DNA from: Lysinibacillus odysseyi 34hs-1 = NBRC 100172
GTDB taxonomy: Bacteria > Bacillota > Bacilli > Bacillales_A > Planococcaceae
Length of the DNA: 64,000 bases
NCBI RefSeq assembly: GCF_001591965.1
Contig: NZ_BCVX01000001.1
Coordinates: 248,001-312,000 of the forward strand
Reading direction: 5' to 3'
A program made the position numbers and the translations under genes. Shown here piece by piece: positions 15,681-24,256 of this stretch. The notes under the pieces were generated by a model. It ran no database searches. It had not been told where the DNA came from and saw only the letters and a program-made list of their open reading frames with translations. The stretch's first letter is position 1. Each line of letters opens with the position of its first letter.

Positions 15681-16760
15681 ATGCCGAAAATCGCTTCTGT
15701 TGGTACATACAAACCGCCATACCCGTTAGCTCAAAAAAATATCGAGCAGCTGACGAAGGAACTTTTTCAAGATAAAATTCCCAGGCTCGAACGCCTGCTG
15801 AAAGTATTTGAGAACGGCCAGATTGAAAACCGCAATTTCTGCGTTCCTTCTGAGTGGTATCGCGAGCCTCATACATTTGAAGACCGCAATGATCTGTACA
15901 TTCGGCTTGCTGTGGAATATAGCGTCAACGTCATTCGACAATGTTTAGGAAACCAGGCTTTTTTAAATATGCCCGTTTCCACGGAAGAAATCGATGCGAT
16001 TATCTTCGTCAGTACAACCGGCATTTCCACACCGAGTATCGACGCACGCGTCATGAATATTCTGCCGTTTTCTGACCGGACCGTACGACTGCCGATTTGG
16101 GGGCTCGGCTGTGCAGGCGGAGCGGCCGGGGTGAGCCGGGCATATGATTATTGCAAGGCACATCCAGATGCAAAAGTCCTTGTTGTTTGTGTCGAGCTGT
16201 GCAGCCTGACATTCCAGAAGGATGATTATTCGAAAAGCAACCTTGTCGGAACCTCCCTGTTTGCGGACGGCGCAGCCTGTGTGCTTGTTTGCGGTGACGA
16301 AGCAGTGATCCCGCAGGACAAGCCGATGCCGTATATTCACGGATCAGCGTCTAAATGGATGCCCGACTCTGAGGATGTGATGGGATGGGATATAAAAAAC
16401 AACGGACTCCATGTCGTTTTCTCCAAAAGCATTCCGATGATTATATCGAAATGGCTTGGACCGTTCATTCATGAGTTTTTAGGAGAACACGATATATCGG
16501 CTGAGCAGATTGACCATTTCGTTGCCCACCCGGGAGGAAAAAAAGTGCTCGCCGCTTATGAGGAAGCCCTGCAGTTACGTGAAGGCCAGACAAATGTATC
16601 CCGCGATATTTTGAGAGAAAACGGCAATATGTCGTCCCCTACAGTTCTTTATGTACTGGAGCAGTTTATGCTGCAGAAAAACGAACCGAATACGTATGGG
16701 CTGCTCGTTGCACTTGGCCCCGGCTTCAGCGGAGAAGCCGTCCTGCTGGAATGGAGGTAA
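15681..16760 (+). CDS. bpsA: Type III polyketide synthase (alkylpyrone synthase)
   Basis: This chalcone-synthase-like enzyme condenses fatty acyl-CoA with malonyl-CoA to make alkylpyrones. The 359 residues hold the full catalytic triad: Cys144 in GLGCAGGAAG, His283 in VAHPGGKK and Asn316 in NGNMSSPT. ATG at 15681 follows ATAAGGAGA. A methyltransferase gene starts 4 bases after its stop, exactly as in B. subtilis bpsA-bpsB (ypbQ), where the pair makes triketide pyrone methyl ethers. Operon structure and motifs together make the call firm. Confidence 0.95.
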   Translation: MPKIASVGTYKPPYPLAQKNIEQLTKELFQDKIPRLERLLKVFENGQIENRNFCVPSEWYREPHTFEDRNDLYIRLAVEYSVNVIRQCLGNQAFLNMPVSTEEIDAIIFVSTTGISTPSIDARVMNILPFSDRTVRLPIWGLGCAGGAAGVSRAYDYCKAHPDAKVLVVCVELCSLTFQKDDYSKSNLVGTSLFADGAACVLVCGDEAVIPQDKPMPYIHGSASKWMPDSEDVMGWDIKNNGLHVVFSKSIPMIISKWLGPFIHEFLGEHDISAEQIDHFVAHPGGKKVLAAYEEALQLREGQTNVSRDILRENGNMSSPTVLYVLEQFMLQKNEPNTYGLLVALGPGFSGEAVLLEWR

Positions 16761-16764
16761 TGAT

Positions 16765-17298
16765 TTGATTTTCTTTATCATTCTGTCACTTGTCATCATA
16801 CAGCGCCTCTTGGAGTTAGTCATTGCGAGAAAAAACGAAAAGCGCATGCTTGCAAAAGGAGCATATGAGGTCGGCGCGAATCATTATCCTTACATGATTG
16901 CCCTGCATACAGGGTTTTTCATCAGCCTGATTATTGAGGTTGTCTTTTTCGACCGCGGTCTTTCACCTTATTTTTTATGGCTGTTCATTCTGTTTATAGC
17001 AGTACAGGGACTGCGGATCTGGTGTCTTGCCTCGCTCGGCCCGTTCTGGAATACAAAAATCATTATCCTGCCGGGTGCCAATGTTGTCGCAAAAGGACCG
17101 TATCTTTACATCCGCCACCCGAATTATTTGATCGTCTGCATTGAGATTGCGCTTATTCCCCTTATGTTTGGGGCCTACTTTACAGCGATAGCCTTTACGA
17201 TACTGAATTTACTTATGCTCTCTGTACGCATTCCAACCGAGGAGAAAGCACTGCGTGAGCTGACAAACTACAATGAGGTTTTCCAGCCAAAAAACTAA
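16765..17298 (+). CDS. bpsB: Isoprenylcysteine carboxyl methyltransferase family protein (alkylpyrone O-methyltransferase)
   Basis: The start is TTG 16765, 7 bases after GGAGG (16753-16757); longer upstream reading lies inside bpsA. The 177 residues have five membrane helices and the ICMT motif KGPYLYIRHPNYLIVCIEI (about 111-129), which binds S-adenosylmethionine, followed by RIPTEEKAL near the C-terminus. In B. subtilis BpsB (YpbQ) methylates the alkylpyrones made by BpsA at the membrane. The 4-base spacing to bpsA indicates translational coupling. Confidence 0.93.
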   Translation: MIFFIILSLVIIQRLLELVIARKNEKRMLAKGAYEVGANHYPYMIALHTGFFISLIIEVVFFDRGLSPYFLWLFILFIAVQGLRIWCLASLGPFWNTKIIILPGANVVAKGPYLYIRHPNYLIVCIEIALIPLMFGAYFTAIAFTILNLLMLSVRIPTEEKALRELTNYNEVFQPKN

Positions 17299-17300
17299 AT

Positions 17301-17342
17301 GTCGACCGAAAGCAGATTTTCCGCTTTTGGCCGGCTTTTTTT
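17301..17342 (+). terminator. Terminator of the bpsAB operon
   Basis: A 13-bp stem with two G-T pairs and one mismatch (GTCGACCGAAAGC / GCTTTTGGCCGGC) is followed by TTTTTTT directly after bpsB. Confidence 0.85.
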
Positions 17343-17427
17343 GCAGTATTGAACGTAATAAAGAGCTTTCTAAGCAAATCCGTGTTACAGTTAGATAGAA
17401 AATTTGCAAGAGAACAAGGAGACTAAC

Positions 17428-17805
17428 ATGATCGAGATAAAGACATCTCCACTAAGTGATGGAGAATTTAATAGAGGGGTATTCGCTGTATGCGATATCA
17501 AAAAAGGAGAGCTCCTGCATGAAGCGCCAGTCATTGCTTATCCGAATGAACAGCACGAATACATAGAGAAGACTCTTCTCGCCGATTACGCCTTTGAATA
17601 CGGGATCGGCCGTTCTGCCATCCTGCTCGGCTATGGTATGCTGTTCAATCACTCCTATGAGCCAAATGCAACGTACGAAATCAATTTTGAAAACCAGACT
17701 TTCGACTTTTTCGCTTTCACGGATATAAAAGCCGGCGATGAAATTCTTATTAATTATAATGGGGATGTCGATGATATGGACCCGCTATGGTTTAATGAGG
17801 AATAA
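17428..17805 (+). CDS. SET domain protein-lysine methyltransferase
   Basis: The start is ATG 17428, just after AAGGAGAC. The 125 residues are a minimal SET domain: GVFAVCDIKKGELL at the N-terminus, the pseudoknot motif MLFNHSYEPNATYEI (about 74-88) and DIKAGDEILINYNGD (about 100-114), which bind S-adenosylmethionine and the target lysine. It lacks the cysteine-rich pre- and post-SET regions of eukaryotic enzymes, as usual for small bacterial SET proteins. The substrate is unknown. It is a single gene, not linked to neighbours by function. Confidence 0.88.
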   Translation: MIEIKTSPLSDGEFNRGVFAVCDIKKGELLHEAPVIAYPNEQHEYIEKTLLADYAFEYGIGRSAILLGYGMLFNHSYEPNATYEINFENQTFDFFAFTDIKAGDEILINYNGDVDDMDPLWFNEE

Positions 17806-17931
17806 GAAATGATGTTGGGTCATCAGTTAGGGCGAGTATCATGACATTTCGATGTGAGCCCCATAGACACTATACTTTACAATCAATAATGATTTTGGAA
17901 ATAGAAGTCTATTCTTAATATCCCAATAAAA

Positions 17932-17972
17932 ACAGAGCCTTTGCAGCACATGCAGCATCGGCTCTGTTTTTT
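17932..17972. terminator. Terminator between convergent genes
   Basis: AACAGAGCC and GGCTCTGTT arms enclose a loop with a smaller TGCAGC repeat, followed by TTTTTT. It serves the SET gene and possibly the anti-sigma gene on the other strand. Confidence 0.8.
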
Positions 17973-18006
17973 CGTGTTCATTTATTCTTCTATCTTTCCT
18001 TCTATC

Positions 18007-19053
18007 CTAATTCGTCACTTCAAGGAATGGTGTTTTATCCTTCAGTAAAAGTTGAATCGTATAGGCATCATTCTGAATAATTTCCGCTGTTTCAGGTGCA
18101 GCGAGATATTTCTGGACTGCCTCTTCGATTTCCCGGATCAGCTCTCCGCCCGGCCGTTTTGTAAAGTCCGTTTTCAGCCAGACATACGTGTGGCCTTTTT
18201 TCACCTTATAGGATAGACCCGACACCTGGTAGGCGGACTTTCCAGCCATTGCATCATAAATATCGCTTGCTATCATTCCCCAGCGATTGTCCTGCTGGCG
18301 GTGTGCAAGATTAAACGTCTGCACTTCGATACCCTTGACCTTTATGTCTCTTTCTTTGAATTCCTTTTTCATATCGGCAACAATTTTATCTGCTTCTGTA
18401 ATATGGTCCGGCATATCGAGCGTGGCTGTATAGGCAGGTTCGGTTTTATTCAATCCAATCCCCAGCTGTGCTGCTTCTTCTGCATAACCATACGCTGTGA
18501 AAATCTCAACAGCAATCTCATTAATCTGTTCCAATAAAATACCTGTCTCATCCGCATCTTCGTAGGAAGGCATTTCCTCCATTTCGGAAAATACCAATTC
18601 ATATTGGTCATAGCCATTTTCGTTTAAATACGTCTCCACAAGCGGCGTAAGATGATCTTGTGCGTCCTTCAATGTCCCTCCATCTAGAATAAGATTGATT
18701 TCAATTGTGTATGGTGATGGTGTGACACCTACTGAATTCAGCATATAGCCTTCTTTTTCGACCATTTCATAAAGATCCCTCGTTATATTCGTACCCCCTC
18801 CGTCTGACAAACTAGAACGGATATCGAGTGGTAAAATCTTTGACGCAATACCAGCCATCGTCGTGGAATAAAACGGCGATGTCAATACGAGTAAACAAAC
18901 TGCCGCCACCGCCCAGACATATTTTCTCCCGTGATTCTTGCGAGGTGCAGCCGCGTTCTGCAGCACCCGTCTCTTCAGCTCACCCTTCGCTTGGGACTTT
19001 ACTTGCAGATCCTCACCAAGTTCCTTCAATTGTTCATCTAAGGTAGATTTCAT
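18007..19053 (-). CDS. Anti-sigma factor-like membrane protein (DUF4030 type)
   Basis: The 348 residues start with a charged cytoplasmic segment of about 44 residues (LDEQLKELGEDLQVKSQAK...). One membrane helix follows (YVWAVAAVCLLVLTSPFY, about 45-62), then a large outside domain with two similar halves, as in DUF4030 proteins. Its ATG lies 20 bases inside the end of the upstream sigma gene, so the pair is translationally coupled. By position and topology it sequesters that sigma factor and releases it when the outside domain senses a signal. The family name is from memory of this architecture; the anti-sigma role is inferred. Confidence 0.8.
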   Translation of the reverse strand: MKSTLDEQLKELGEDLQVKSQAKGELKRRVLQNAAAPRKNHGRKYVWAVAAVCLLVLTSPFYSTTMAGIASKILPLDIRSSLSDGGGTNITRDLYEMVEKEGYMLNSVGVTPSPYTIEINLILDGGTLKDAQDHLTPLVETYLNENGYDQYELVFSEMEEMPSYEDADETGILLEQINEIAVEIFTAYGYAEEAAQLGIGLNKTEPAYTATLDMPDHITEADKIVADMKKEFKERDIKVKGIEVQTFNLAHRQQDNRWGMIASDIYDAMAGKSAYQVSGLSYKVKKGHTYVWLKTDFTKRPGGELIREIEEAVQKYLAAPETAEIIQNDAYTIQLLLKDKTPFLEVTN

Positions 19054-19555
19054 TTGTGACCCCCCTTTTCATTAACTCATTTTTCAGCTCCACCAGTGCT
19101 CGCTTAAGCGTCATCTTCACTTTACTTTCAGACCAGTGCAGGATATCTGCCGTTTCCGCTGTAGAAAACTCCTTTACCTTGCGCAGAATGACGACATGGC
19201 GGTATGTAGGCTTTAATTGCTGAATTGCCCGGTACAGCTGCTCATGCTGATCATGCAGCTCCATCATCTGTTCAGGTAGTGGCCGCCAATCTACCTCTGC
19301 TGATGTCAGTCCCAAATAATGCTGCAGCGGATGTTTCTTTCGAAAAAAATCAGTCGTTACATTATGAGCAATCGAGAACAGCCACGTTTTCACAGAGGCT
19401 CTTCCTTCAAATTGCTGCCGGTTCCGGTACGCCTTGATAAACGTTTCCTGTGTCAGATCCTCCGCCTGCTGGTAGTCCTTCACCATCATGACGATATAGG
19501 TTAGAATCGACTCACCGTACTCATCAAACCACACCGCTATTTCCTCATTTTCCAT
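19034..19555 (-). CDS. RNA polymerase ECF sigma factor
   Basis: The start is ATG 19555, 6 bases after AGAGGTGA; a GTG 9 bases upstream lies inside that ribosome binding site. The 173 residues have region 2 (AEDLTQETFIKAYRNRQQF, VKTWLFSIAHNVTTDFFRKK) and region 4 (FSTAETADILHWSESKVKMT). The gene overlaps its anti-sigma partner by 20 bases. An ECF-like promoter lies directly upstream, so positive autoregulation is likely. The closest well-known relatives by feel are SigM/SigW-type envelope-stress factors. Confidence 0.94.
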   Translation of the reverse strand: MENEEIAVWFDEYGESILTYIVMMVKDYQQAEDLTQETFIKAYRNRQQFEGRASVKTWLFSIAHNVTTDFFRKKHPLQHYLGLTSAEVDWRPLPEQMMELHDQHEQLYRAIQQLKPTYRHVVILRKVKEFSTAETADILHWSESKVKMTLKRALVELKNELMKRGVTNEIYLR

Positions 19556-19579
19556 TCTCTTCACCTCTTATCTATTTGT

Positions 19580-19609
19580 TTAGACGTAAATATGTTTTTG
19601 GTGGTCACA
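19580..19609 (-). promoter_or_regulatory. ECF-type promoter of the second sigma operon
   Basis: On the minus strand TGTGACC (19603-19609) is followed after 16 bases by CGTCTAA (CGTC at 19583-19586), about 28 bases before the sigma ATG. The same CGTCTAA -10 box occurs before the first sigma gene at 1004-1010. Confidence 0.6.
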
Positions 19610-19626
19610 CTTTTATTCTTTTATAA

Positions 19627-19881
19627 ATGATTTGTTACTCGTCAGGCTGTTTTCTAAATGATACTTCAATTTCAACTTCGGTTAAGAGAGATAGTATAGC
19701 GGATATACTGGGCCCAGAATTTGATGTAAACATCACTTTTACAGATGGAAGTAAAGAGGGCTATCATCTTTGGGTAGAAGAAAAAGGGCAGCAAAGCACC
19801 TTGGGGAATGTGAAGGATTCAAACACTGTGTACGCTGTCCCTGAGGAAGTAACTGATTGGTTTGTTGAATTGCTAAAATAA
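19627..19881 (+). pseudogene. 5'-truncated lipoprotein-like fragment
   Basis: The frame reads MICYSSGCFLNDTSIS and continues with well-formed protein (TFTDGSKEGYHLWVEEKG...). The motif SSGC looks like the end of a lipobox, but the hydrophobic signal region before it is missing and there is no ribosome binding site. The simplest reading is the mature part of a lipoprotein whose signal sequence has been lost. A functional short protein cannot be excluded. Confidence 0.45.
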
Positions 19882-20262
19882 TATGGCCAAACATCTCACA
19901 GCTAATCGGGAGAATCGATATTCTTGTAAATGCCTCATTCCCCTTCCTTGATAGTTATTGCGTCGAATTACTCAGTATATCTAAATGGTGTCGCAAAAAT
20001 TCAGGATTATCCTGTTTTTGACACAAACGATTTTTTTGAAAATTGATTCATAGGAAAGAACCTTTTCTTCAAATAACTTGTGGTGACGTTATTCTATCAA
20101 GAAAGTGGCTTCTTTTGTAAGTTTAGATATAGTAACGCAAAATATTTTATCATTTTACTTTGAGAGGAAGATGAAAACTATGAAAAGATATAGCCAACTC
20201 ATCATTGCCGATTACCCTTATTCTTACTTTTATGTTATAGTTATCTAAAGGAAGTGATGGTT
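19882..20262. other. Gap of about 380 bp
   Basis: It contains a short IR AATAAC / GTTATT (around 20076-20096). A 25-codon frame (ATG 20171, MKTMKRYSQLIIA...) has GAGAGGAAG just upstream and ends 10 bases before the lipoprotein ribosome binding site. The small frame may be a leader peptide or a decayed gene. Nothing else is supported. Confidence 0.3.
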
Positions 20263-20670
20263 TTGAAAAAGATAACTGGATTAATTTTTATTTTATTCGC
20301 TAGTATTATATTATCCGGATGTTCAGATATCATAGATGATCCCGATGTTGAAATTGCTATTAAACAAGATACCGGAAACGGAAGTATTGAATTATTAACG
20401 CCAAAGATTACAACAAAAGATAATCAATTAGAATTTATAACTGAGGGCATTGATGAAAATAAAGTGACCTATATTTTTGTTGCAAATAAAAAAGTATTTG
20501 AACAAAAAATAAAAAATGATACACCCTACAAACTTAACATTATGGATATCAAAGATGCTCACAGAACAGACTACAAGCCAAAAGTACAACTTTTTCAAAC
20601 GATAGATGATACTGAAGATGGAGATATAGTAACGTTTAAACAAGTTCGGTATACAGTTGAAAAAGATTAA
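20263..20670 (+). CDS. Putative lipoprotein, 135 aa
   Basis: TTG 20263 is chosen because AAAGGAAG (20247-20254) is correctly spaced; ATG 20257 is only 2 bases from it. The product begins MKKITGLIFILFASIILSGC, a clear signal peptide with lipobox LSGC, so Cys20 would be lipidated and the protein held on the outer face of the membrane. The mature part is acidic, with beta-rich character (PKITTKDNQLEF..., KQVRYTVEKD). No family is recognised. AT content is higher than in neighbouring genes. Confidence 0.8.
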   Translation: MKKITGLIFILFASIILSGCSDIIDDPDVEIAIKQDTGNGSIELLTPKITTKDNQLEFITEGIDENKVTYIFVANKKVFEQKIKNDTPYKLNIMDIKDAHRTDYKPKVQLFQTIDDTEDGDIVTFKQVRYTVEKD

Positions 20671-20810
20671 TTTTATAGTTATTTAATTTCAATTTGATTA
20701 GCAAAAATAAATCCAAATACCAACTTATTGAATTATCCTGCCTACGTTAGTTAAGTAAAACATCCATAAGCTTTTCGCTCCCAACCATGAAATTAAATTA
20801 TTTACACAGA

Positions 20811-20838
20811 AAAAAGTCCCCAAAGCGGGACTTTTGGT
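20811..20838 (-). terminator. Terminator of the 20884 gene
   Basis: AAAAGTCCC and GGGACTTTT arms with a short loop; on the minus strand six T follow the stem. Confidence 0.8.
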
Positions 20839-20883
20839 CTTTTGCTCTTAATGTTGTAACCCCATATGAACCCCAGTAAGAAT

Positions 20884-21168
20884 TTATTTTTTATTTTTTA
20901 ATTCTAAAAATATAGGAGTTATATTCAGCAGGATAGATACAATTGTCAGAAACCATAACGCCCTTTCCATAGTAGGTACAACATCCAATAAAGCTGACCA
21001 ATCTTCAACTTTTACCCAATCTGATACAAGACTGTATTCTGAACAAAGTGTTAAAGCTGTAAATGATAGTCCTACCGCCATAGCAAGCTTATAATCCTTT
21101 CCCGCTTTATACATAAATAGATTTATAAATGTTGCTGCTATTGCAATAAGACCTAATATTAACCACAT
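20884..21168 (-). CDS. Small membrane protein, 94 aa
   Basis: Three membrane helices are visible (about 2-19, 28-48 and 69-88) with a central loop WVKVEDWSALLDVVPTME and a basic C-terminus (ELKNKK). ATG at 21168 follows GGGAGGTATCATT. Similar uncharacterised three-helix proteins with a DWSAL-DVVP loop occur in Firmicutes as far as I recall. Function is unknown. It is a single gene with a terminator. Confidence 0.78.
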   Translation of the reverse strand: MWLILGLIAIAATFINLFMYKAGKDYKLAMAVGLSFTALTLCSEYSLVSDWVKVEDWSALLDVVPTMERALWFLTIVSILLNITPIFLELKNKK

Positions 21169-21278
21169 AATGATACCTCCCTCATAGTTTTATTAAAGAT
21201 TAACGTTTGAATGAAACTACAAATCAAGGGAATTTCTAATAAGTTAAATAATTCCTTTTATTATAGACTGTTTTTATG

Positions 21279-21477
21279 TTAGTAAGTTCCTAAATCTTCG
21301 TTCAACAGCACTGATAGGTACTCCCCATTCTGCGGATTTTTCGCATGCATTTTGTAAATGGGCAGCTCTAAAAAATCACCATTTGAACATTCATATTTTC
21401 CACTTTCGATGCAATACACTACGGCTTATCAAGGCCGGCCATTACTTCTTTTATTTTGTCCATTGTTTAAATTGCAT
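21279..21477 (-). pseudogene. Frameshifted small gene
   Basis: An AGGAGGGA ribosome binding site precedes ATG 21477, but the frame stops after 8 codons. A second frame (ATG 21463, MDKIKEVMAGLDKP) stops at a TAG. A third frame continues directly with coherent protein (VYCIESGKYECSNGDF..., ending NEDLGTY). Joined, they give one soluble protein of about 60 residues, so at least one and probably two indels have broken it. The family is not recognised. Confidence 0.5.
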
Positions 21478-21527
21478 GTTGTCCCTCCTTATTATGTATG
21501 AAGAGAAACTCGGGTCACAAACAACAT

Positions 21528-21555
21528 AAAAAAGCATGATTCCTCATGCTTTTAC
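21528..21555. terminator. Bidirectional terminator of the VOC gene
   Basis: AAAAAGCATGA and TCATGCTTTTA arms around a 3-4 base loop, located 24 bases after the VOC protein stop. Confidence 0.75.
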
Positions 21556-21578
21556 CTTCTTATTAACCGTTTCTTAGC

Positions 21579-21938
21579 TTACCCACCGATAAGCACAAAT
21601 ACATTGCCGTCTGGTGCCTCCATTACGGCAACATGACCGCCGAGCGCGTTCGGAAACGGTGGACGGATCCATTTCACTTCCGCATTGTCCTTTAATGAAT
21701 CATACAGGGCCCGCACATCCTCTACCCGAATTTCAGCTTCCATCATATCCAGATCCGGATTATTCTTTAGCACAAGCTCTGTATTTCCTTCTGGAAAGCC
21801 CAATCCGACAAGGCGCCACTTCTTGCCCTCATCCTGATAAGTATCCCATGCCTTTTTTAAGCCCATTGTTTCATAAAACGCAATGGATTTTTCAATATCC
21901 TCTGTATAAATCGCCACACACTCAACTTTCTTCCACAT
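21579..21938 (-). CDS. VOC family (glyoxalase/bleomycin-resistance fold) protein
   Basis: The 119 residues form two beta-alpha-beta-beta-beta modules of the vicinal oxygen chelate fold: CVAIYTEDIEKSIAFYETMG at the N-terminus and GHVAVMEAPDGNVFVLIGG at the C-terminus. The usual metal-binding His at the first strand is replaced (VECVAIY) and no complete metal site is evident. It may be a binding protein rather than an enzyme. ATG at 21938 follows GGAAGGAGAG. The substrate is unknown. Confidence 0.85.
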   Translation of the reverse strand: MWKKVECVAIYTEDIEKSIAFYETMGLKKAWDTYQDEGKKWRLVGLGFPEGNTELVLKNNPDLDMMEAEIRVEDVRALYDSLKDNAEVKWIRPPFPNALGGHVAVMEAPDGNVFVLIGG

Positions 21939-22017
21939 TTTATGTACTCTCCTTCCTCGAAAACAAACATTTGTTCCTATAACTTATTTTACCTTTTATA
22001 GTTATAAAATACAATAA

Positions 22018-22047
22018 AAAAACTGATACGGAATTTCCCGTATCAGC
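22018..22047 (-). terminator. Terminator of the DUF2087 regulator gene
   Basis: CTGATACGG and CCGTATCAG arms around a 6-base loop; on the minus strand a run of six T follows. Confidence 0.85.
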
Positions 22048-22074
22048 TTCTTCTACGCCATCTGCTAAATCAGT

Positions 22075-22821
22075 CTAGACTTCCTTCACCCAATACGTTG
22101 CCCCGTCATTGCTGCGGTCCATAAAGCCGTACTCGATTAAGTACCGGCGGATCGTCACAAAGTCGGAGTACGCCGTTTTCAGCACTTCATTGACTTCTTT
22201 TTCTGTATACTGTCTTCCTATGTCAAATCGTTTCATGATTTGCTGCAGGATGACGATTTTACGTTTTTCCTTACTTGGGAATGTTTCAATCGCCCCGCCC
22301 AGTCCGTTTTTAAAATAGGTTTCCAGTATTTTATCCTTTTCATCTGCCGTAATGGCATAGCGTTCGTCCATCATTGTCGCCCCCTTGTGAATCGGTTCGT
22401 AGTGCTTTGTCGGCTCCAAGTTTGCCATGATTGCAAGCAGCATCTTCGCCTGCCGCTCCTTTTCCTTCAGCTTGAAGCGATGCTGGCGGATTGTCGATAC
22501 ACTATTCGCTGAAGTCCGTTCGACAACTTCCTTATCATGGAGTCCGCTATGGAACAGCTGCAGGAGCTCTGTCTGTATTTCCGATAAGCCTGTATGCCGC
22601 TTATCCAGCCCAATCAGTGCATCAAAAACGGAACCATGCTCACTTTCAATATGATGCTCCGCGGCACGCTTTGCTTGAAAAAGACGTCCGTTAATCGAAA
22701 ATATTTCCTCGATATCAAAGCGCTCATTACAGAACAGGCATTGATACGCCGTGTTATCGGCTGTTTTTTTATATCCTTTTGTCAGTTCCTCTACTGAAGC
22801 TTCATCAAAATTCATATCCAA
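22075..22821 (-). CDS. DUF2087 transcriptional regulator with N-terminal zinc-finger-like motif
   Basis: The 248 residues have three parts. The N-terminus carries CLFCNERF followed by AEHHIESEH (Cys-x2-Cys ... His-His-x4-His), a likely zinc site. The middle (about 80-120: LSEIQTELLQLFHSGLHDKE, TSANSVSTIRQHRFKLKE) is a LuxR/GerE-like helix-turn-helix. The C-terminus (about 180-245: KRKIVILQQIMKRFDIGRQY, EVNEVLKTAYSDFVTIRRYL) is DUF2087, common in Bacillales regulators. ATG at 22821 is used. It probably binds DNA through the middle domain; ligand and targets are unknown. Confidence 0.87.
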   Translation of the reverse strand: MDMNFDEASVEELTKGYKKTADNTAYQCLFCNERFDIEEIFSINGRLFQAKRAAEHHIESEHGSVFDALIGLDKRHTGLSEIQTELLQLFHSGLHDKEVVERTSANSVSTIRQHRFKLKEKERQAKMLLAIMANLEPTKHYEPIHKGATMMDERYAITADEKDKILETYFKNGLGGAIETFPSKEKRKIVILQQIMKRFDIGRQYTEKEVNEVLKTAYSDFVTIRRYLIEYGFMDRSNDGATYWVKEV

Positions 22822-22983
22822 ACACCCCTTATGTAAACAATTATAATTTATGTTTATTAATTAGTAAACGCAATTTATAAAAATCATTCTATTAACCTAT
22901 TCATTCTTCTTTTCCTATCACGCAAATCTTCCTTTATAATTAAAGGAAATTAATTACAGGCAAATGAAAAGGAGAAGATGGAA

Positions 22984-23757
22984 GTGTCCTATAAAATTGT
23001 TTTCTTTGATGTGGACGGTACATTAATTGATTACAGCAAGGGGGTTATATCAGCCACAACGATCACTGCCATTCACCAGCTGCTGGACAAAGGGATAAAG
23101 GTAGTCGCTGCTACAGGCCGGCCGCTGTCCATGTGTACAGAGCTGCAGCAGCTTGGGATTGATACATTCATTACCGCAAATGGGGCCTATGCGAAGCATC
23201 AGGAAACCGTAATATTTTCTTCCGTTTTGGATCGTAATATAACTGAAGCCATCCAGGAATATGCAAAACAAAAAGGGCACGCGCTATCTTTTTTTACTGA
23301 AACGCTCACAATGAACGGTATCCAAAACACCTCTACATTACGTGCCCTCCAGCAGACGCTTTCGTTACACGATTATCCGGAGGTCGATCCCTTCATTATA
23401 GAAAAGGATATTTATCTTATGTGCCTTTATGCGGAGCACCATGTTGTGGAGGAATACAAAGCGGCGTTTCCTCACCTCCTGTTCGAGCAGTGGCATCCTA
23501 CCATTGCGAATGTTCTGCAGCGAGAGGTGTCGAAAGCAATTGCAGCAAAAGCAGTACTGGAATACTTCGGCTTTAAACCTGAGGAGGCCATTGCTTTTGG
23601 TGACGGAGAAAATGATATAGAGCTGCTCGGACTTGCGGGCTTCGGAGTGGCGATGGGCAATGGCAGTGATAAACTGAAACGTGCAGCAGACTTTGTGACA
23701 AAGGACTGTGACAAGGACGGCATCGCCTTTGCCTTAAAGGATTTACAGCTTATTTAA
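22984..23757 (+). CDS. HAD superfamily (Cof-type) phosphatase
   Basis: GTG 22984 is preferred to ATG 22978 because AAGGAG ends only 3 bases before the ATG. The 257 residues show HAD motif I FFDVDGTLID (Asp9, Asp11), motif II AATGRP, a C2-type cap (about 80-180), the conserved Lys and motif III AIAFGDGENDIELL. Cof-type HAD enzymes dephosphorylate sugar phosphates, flavin precursors or pyridoxal phosphate. The exact substrate is not predictable. It is a single gene with a terminator. Confidence 0.92.
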   Translation: MSYKIVFFDVDGTLIDYSKGVISATTITAIHQLLDKGIKVVAATGRPLSMCTELQQLGIDTFITANGAYAKHQETVIFSSVLDRNITEAIQEYAKQKGHALSFFTETLTMNGIQNTSTLRALQQTLSLHDYPEVDPFIIEKDIYLMCLYAEHHVVEEYKAAFPHLLFEQWHPTIANVLQREVSKAIAAKAVLEYFGFKPEEAIAFGDGENDIELLGLAGFGVAMGNGSDKLKRAADFVTKDCDKDGIAFALKDLQLI

Positions 23758-23774
23758 GACGTTATATAACAAAT

Positions 23775-23808
23775 AAAAAAGCGTACTCCAAATGCGGATA
23801 CGCCTTTT
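23775..23808. terminator. Bidirectional terminator between convergent genes
   Basis: AAAAAAGCGTA and TACGCCTTTT arms around an imperfect GGATACG loop, with T runs on both strands. Confidence 0.7.
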
Positions 23809-23830
23809 CCTTTTGCAGCTGGACTTTACT

Positions 23831-24256
23831 TCATTCCAGCAGGACAAGCAGCTCTTCAATTTGCGGTCCATCGACAAGCACATACGTATGCCCTTGAATA
23901 TTCATTAAGCCATCGGAAGATATCGGAATCGTGAGCGTATCTTCCCCGTAGGAAATATCTATCTGGTACGCTTCTTCATAATCCATATTTTTAAAGAATG
24001 TCTTCCTCACCTGCCAATCTTCCAGCGCCTGCCTCACTTTTTCCAATTGCTCATCACTCCGTTTGGCATTTGCCAGGCTCTCATTCAAATGACTGTTCGT
24101 CTCCCAAATCGTTACTTGGTCCAGCCTTTCATCAAACTGGTCTTCTTTGATAAATACATCAACAAACCTCTGCTCGCTATATGTTGAGTAGCCAGTTACG
24201 ACTGCTACCCCAAGAAGGATGATCCCGGCAATCCATACCGTTCTTCTCGCCAGCAT
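23831..24256 (-). CDS. Membrane-anchored hypothetical protein, 141 aa
   Basis: One N-terminal helix (WIAGIILLGVAVVTGYS, about 8-24) anchors or secretes the protein. The remaining 115 residues are charged, with a helical first half (NESLANAKRSDEQLEKVRQA) and a strand-rich second half (DISYGEDTLTIPISSDGLMN). ATG at 24256 follows GGGAGGGAGTTC. No family is recognised. It resembles the many single-anchor extracytoplasmic proteins of Bacillales. Confidence 0.78.
   Translation of the reverse strand: MLARRTVWIAGIILLGVAVVTGYSTYSEQRFVDVFIKEDQFDERLDQVTIWETNSHLNESLANAKRSDEQLEKVRQALEDWQVRKTFFKNMDYEEAYQIDISYGEDTLTIPISSDGLMNIQGHTYVLVDGPQIEELLVLLE

Noticed and set aside
22109-22797. Series of plus-strand frames opposite the DUF2087 gene
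   Set aside because: All are shadows of the conserved minus-strand gene.
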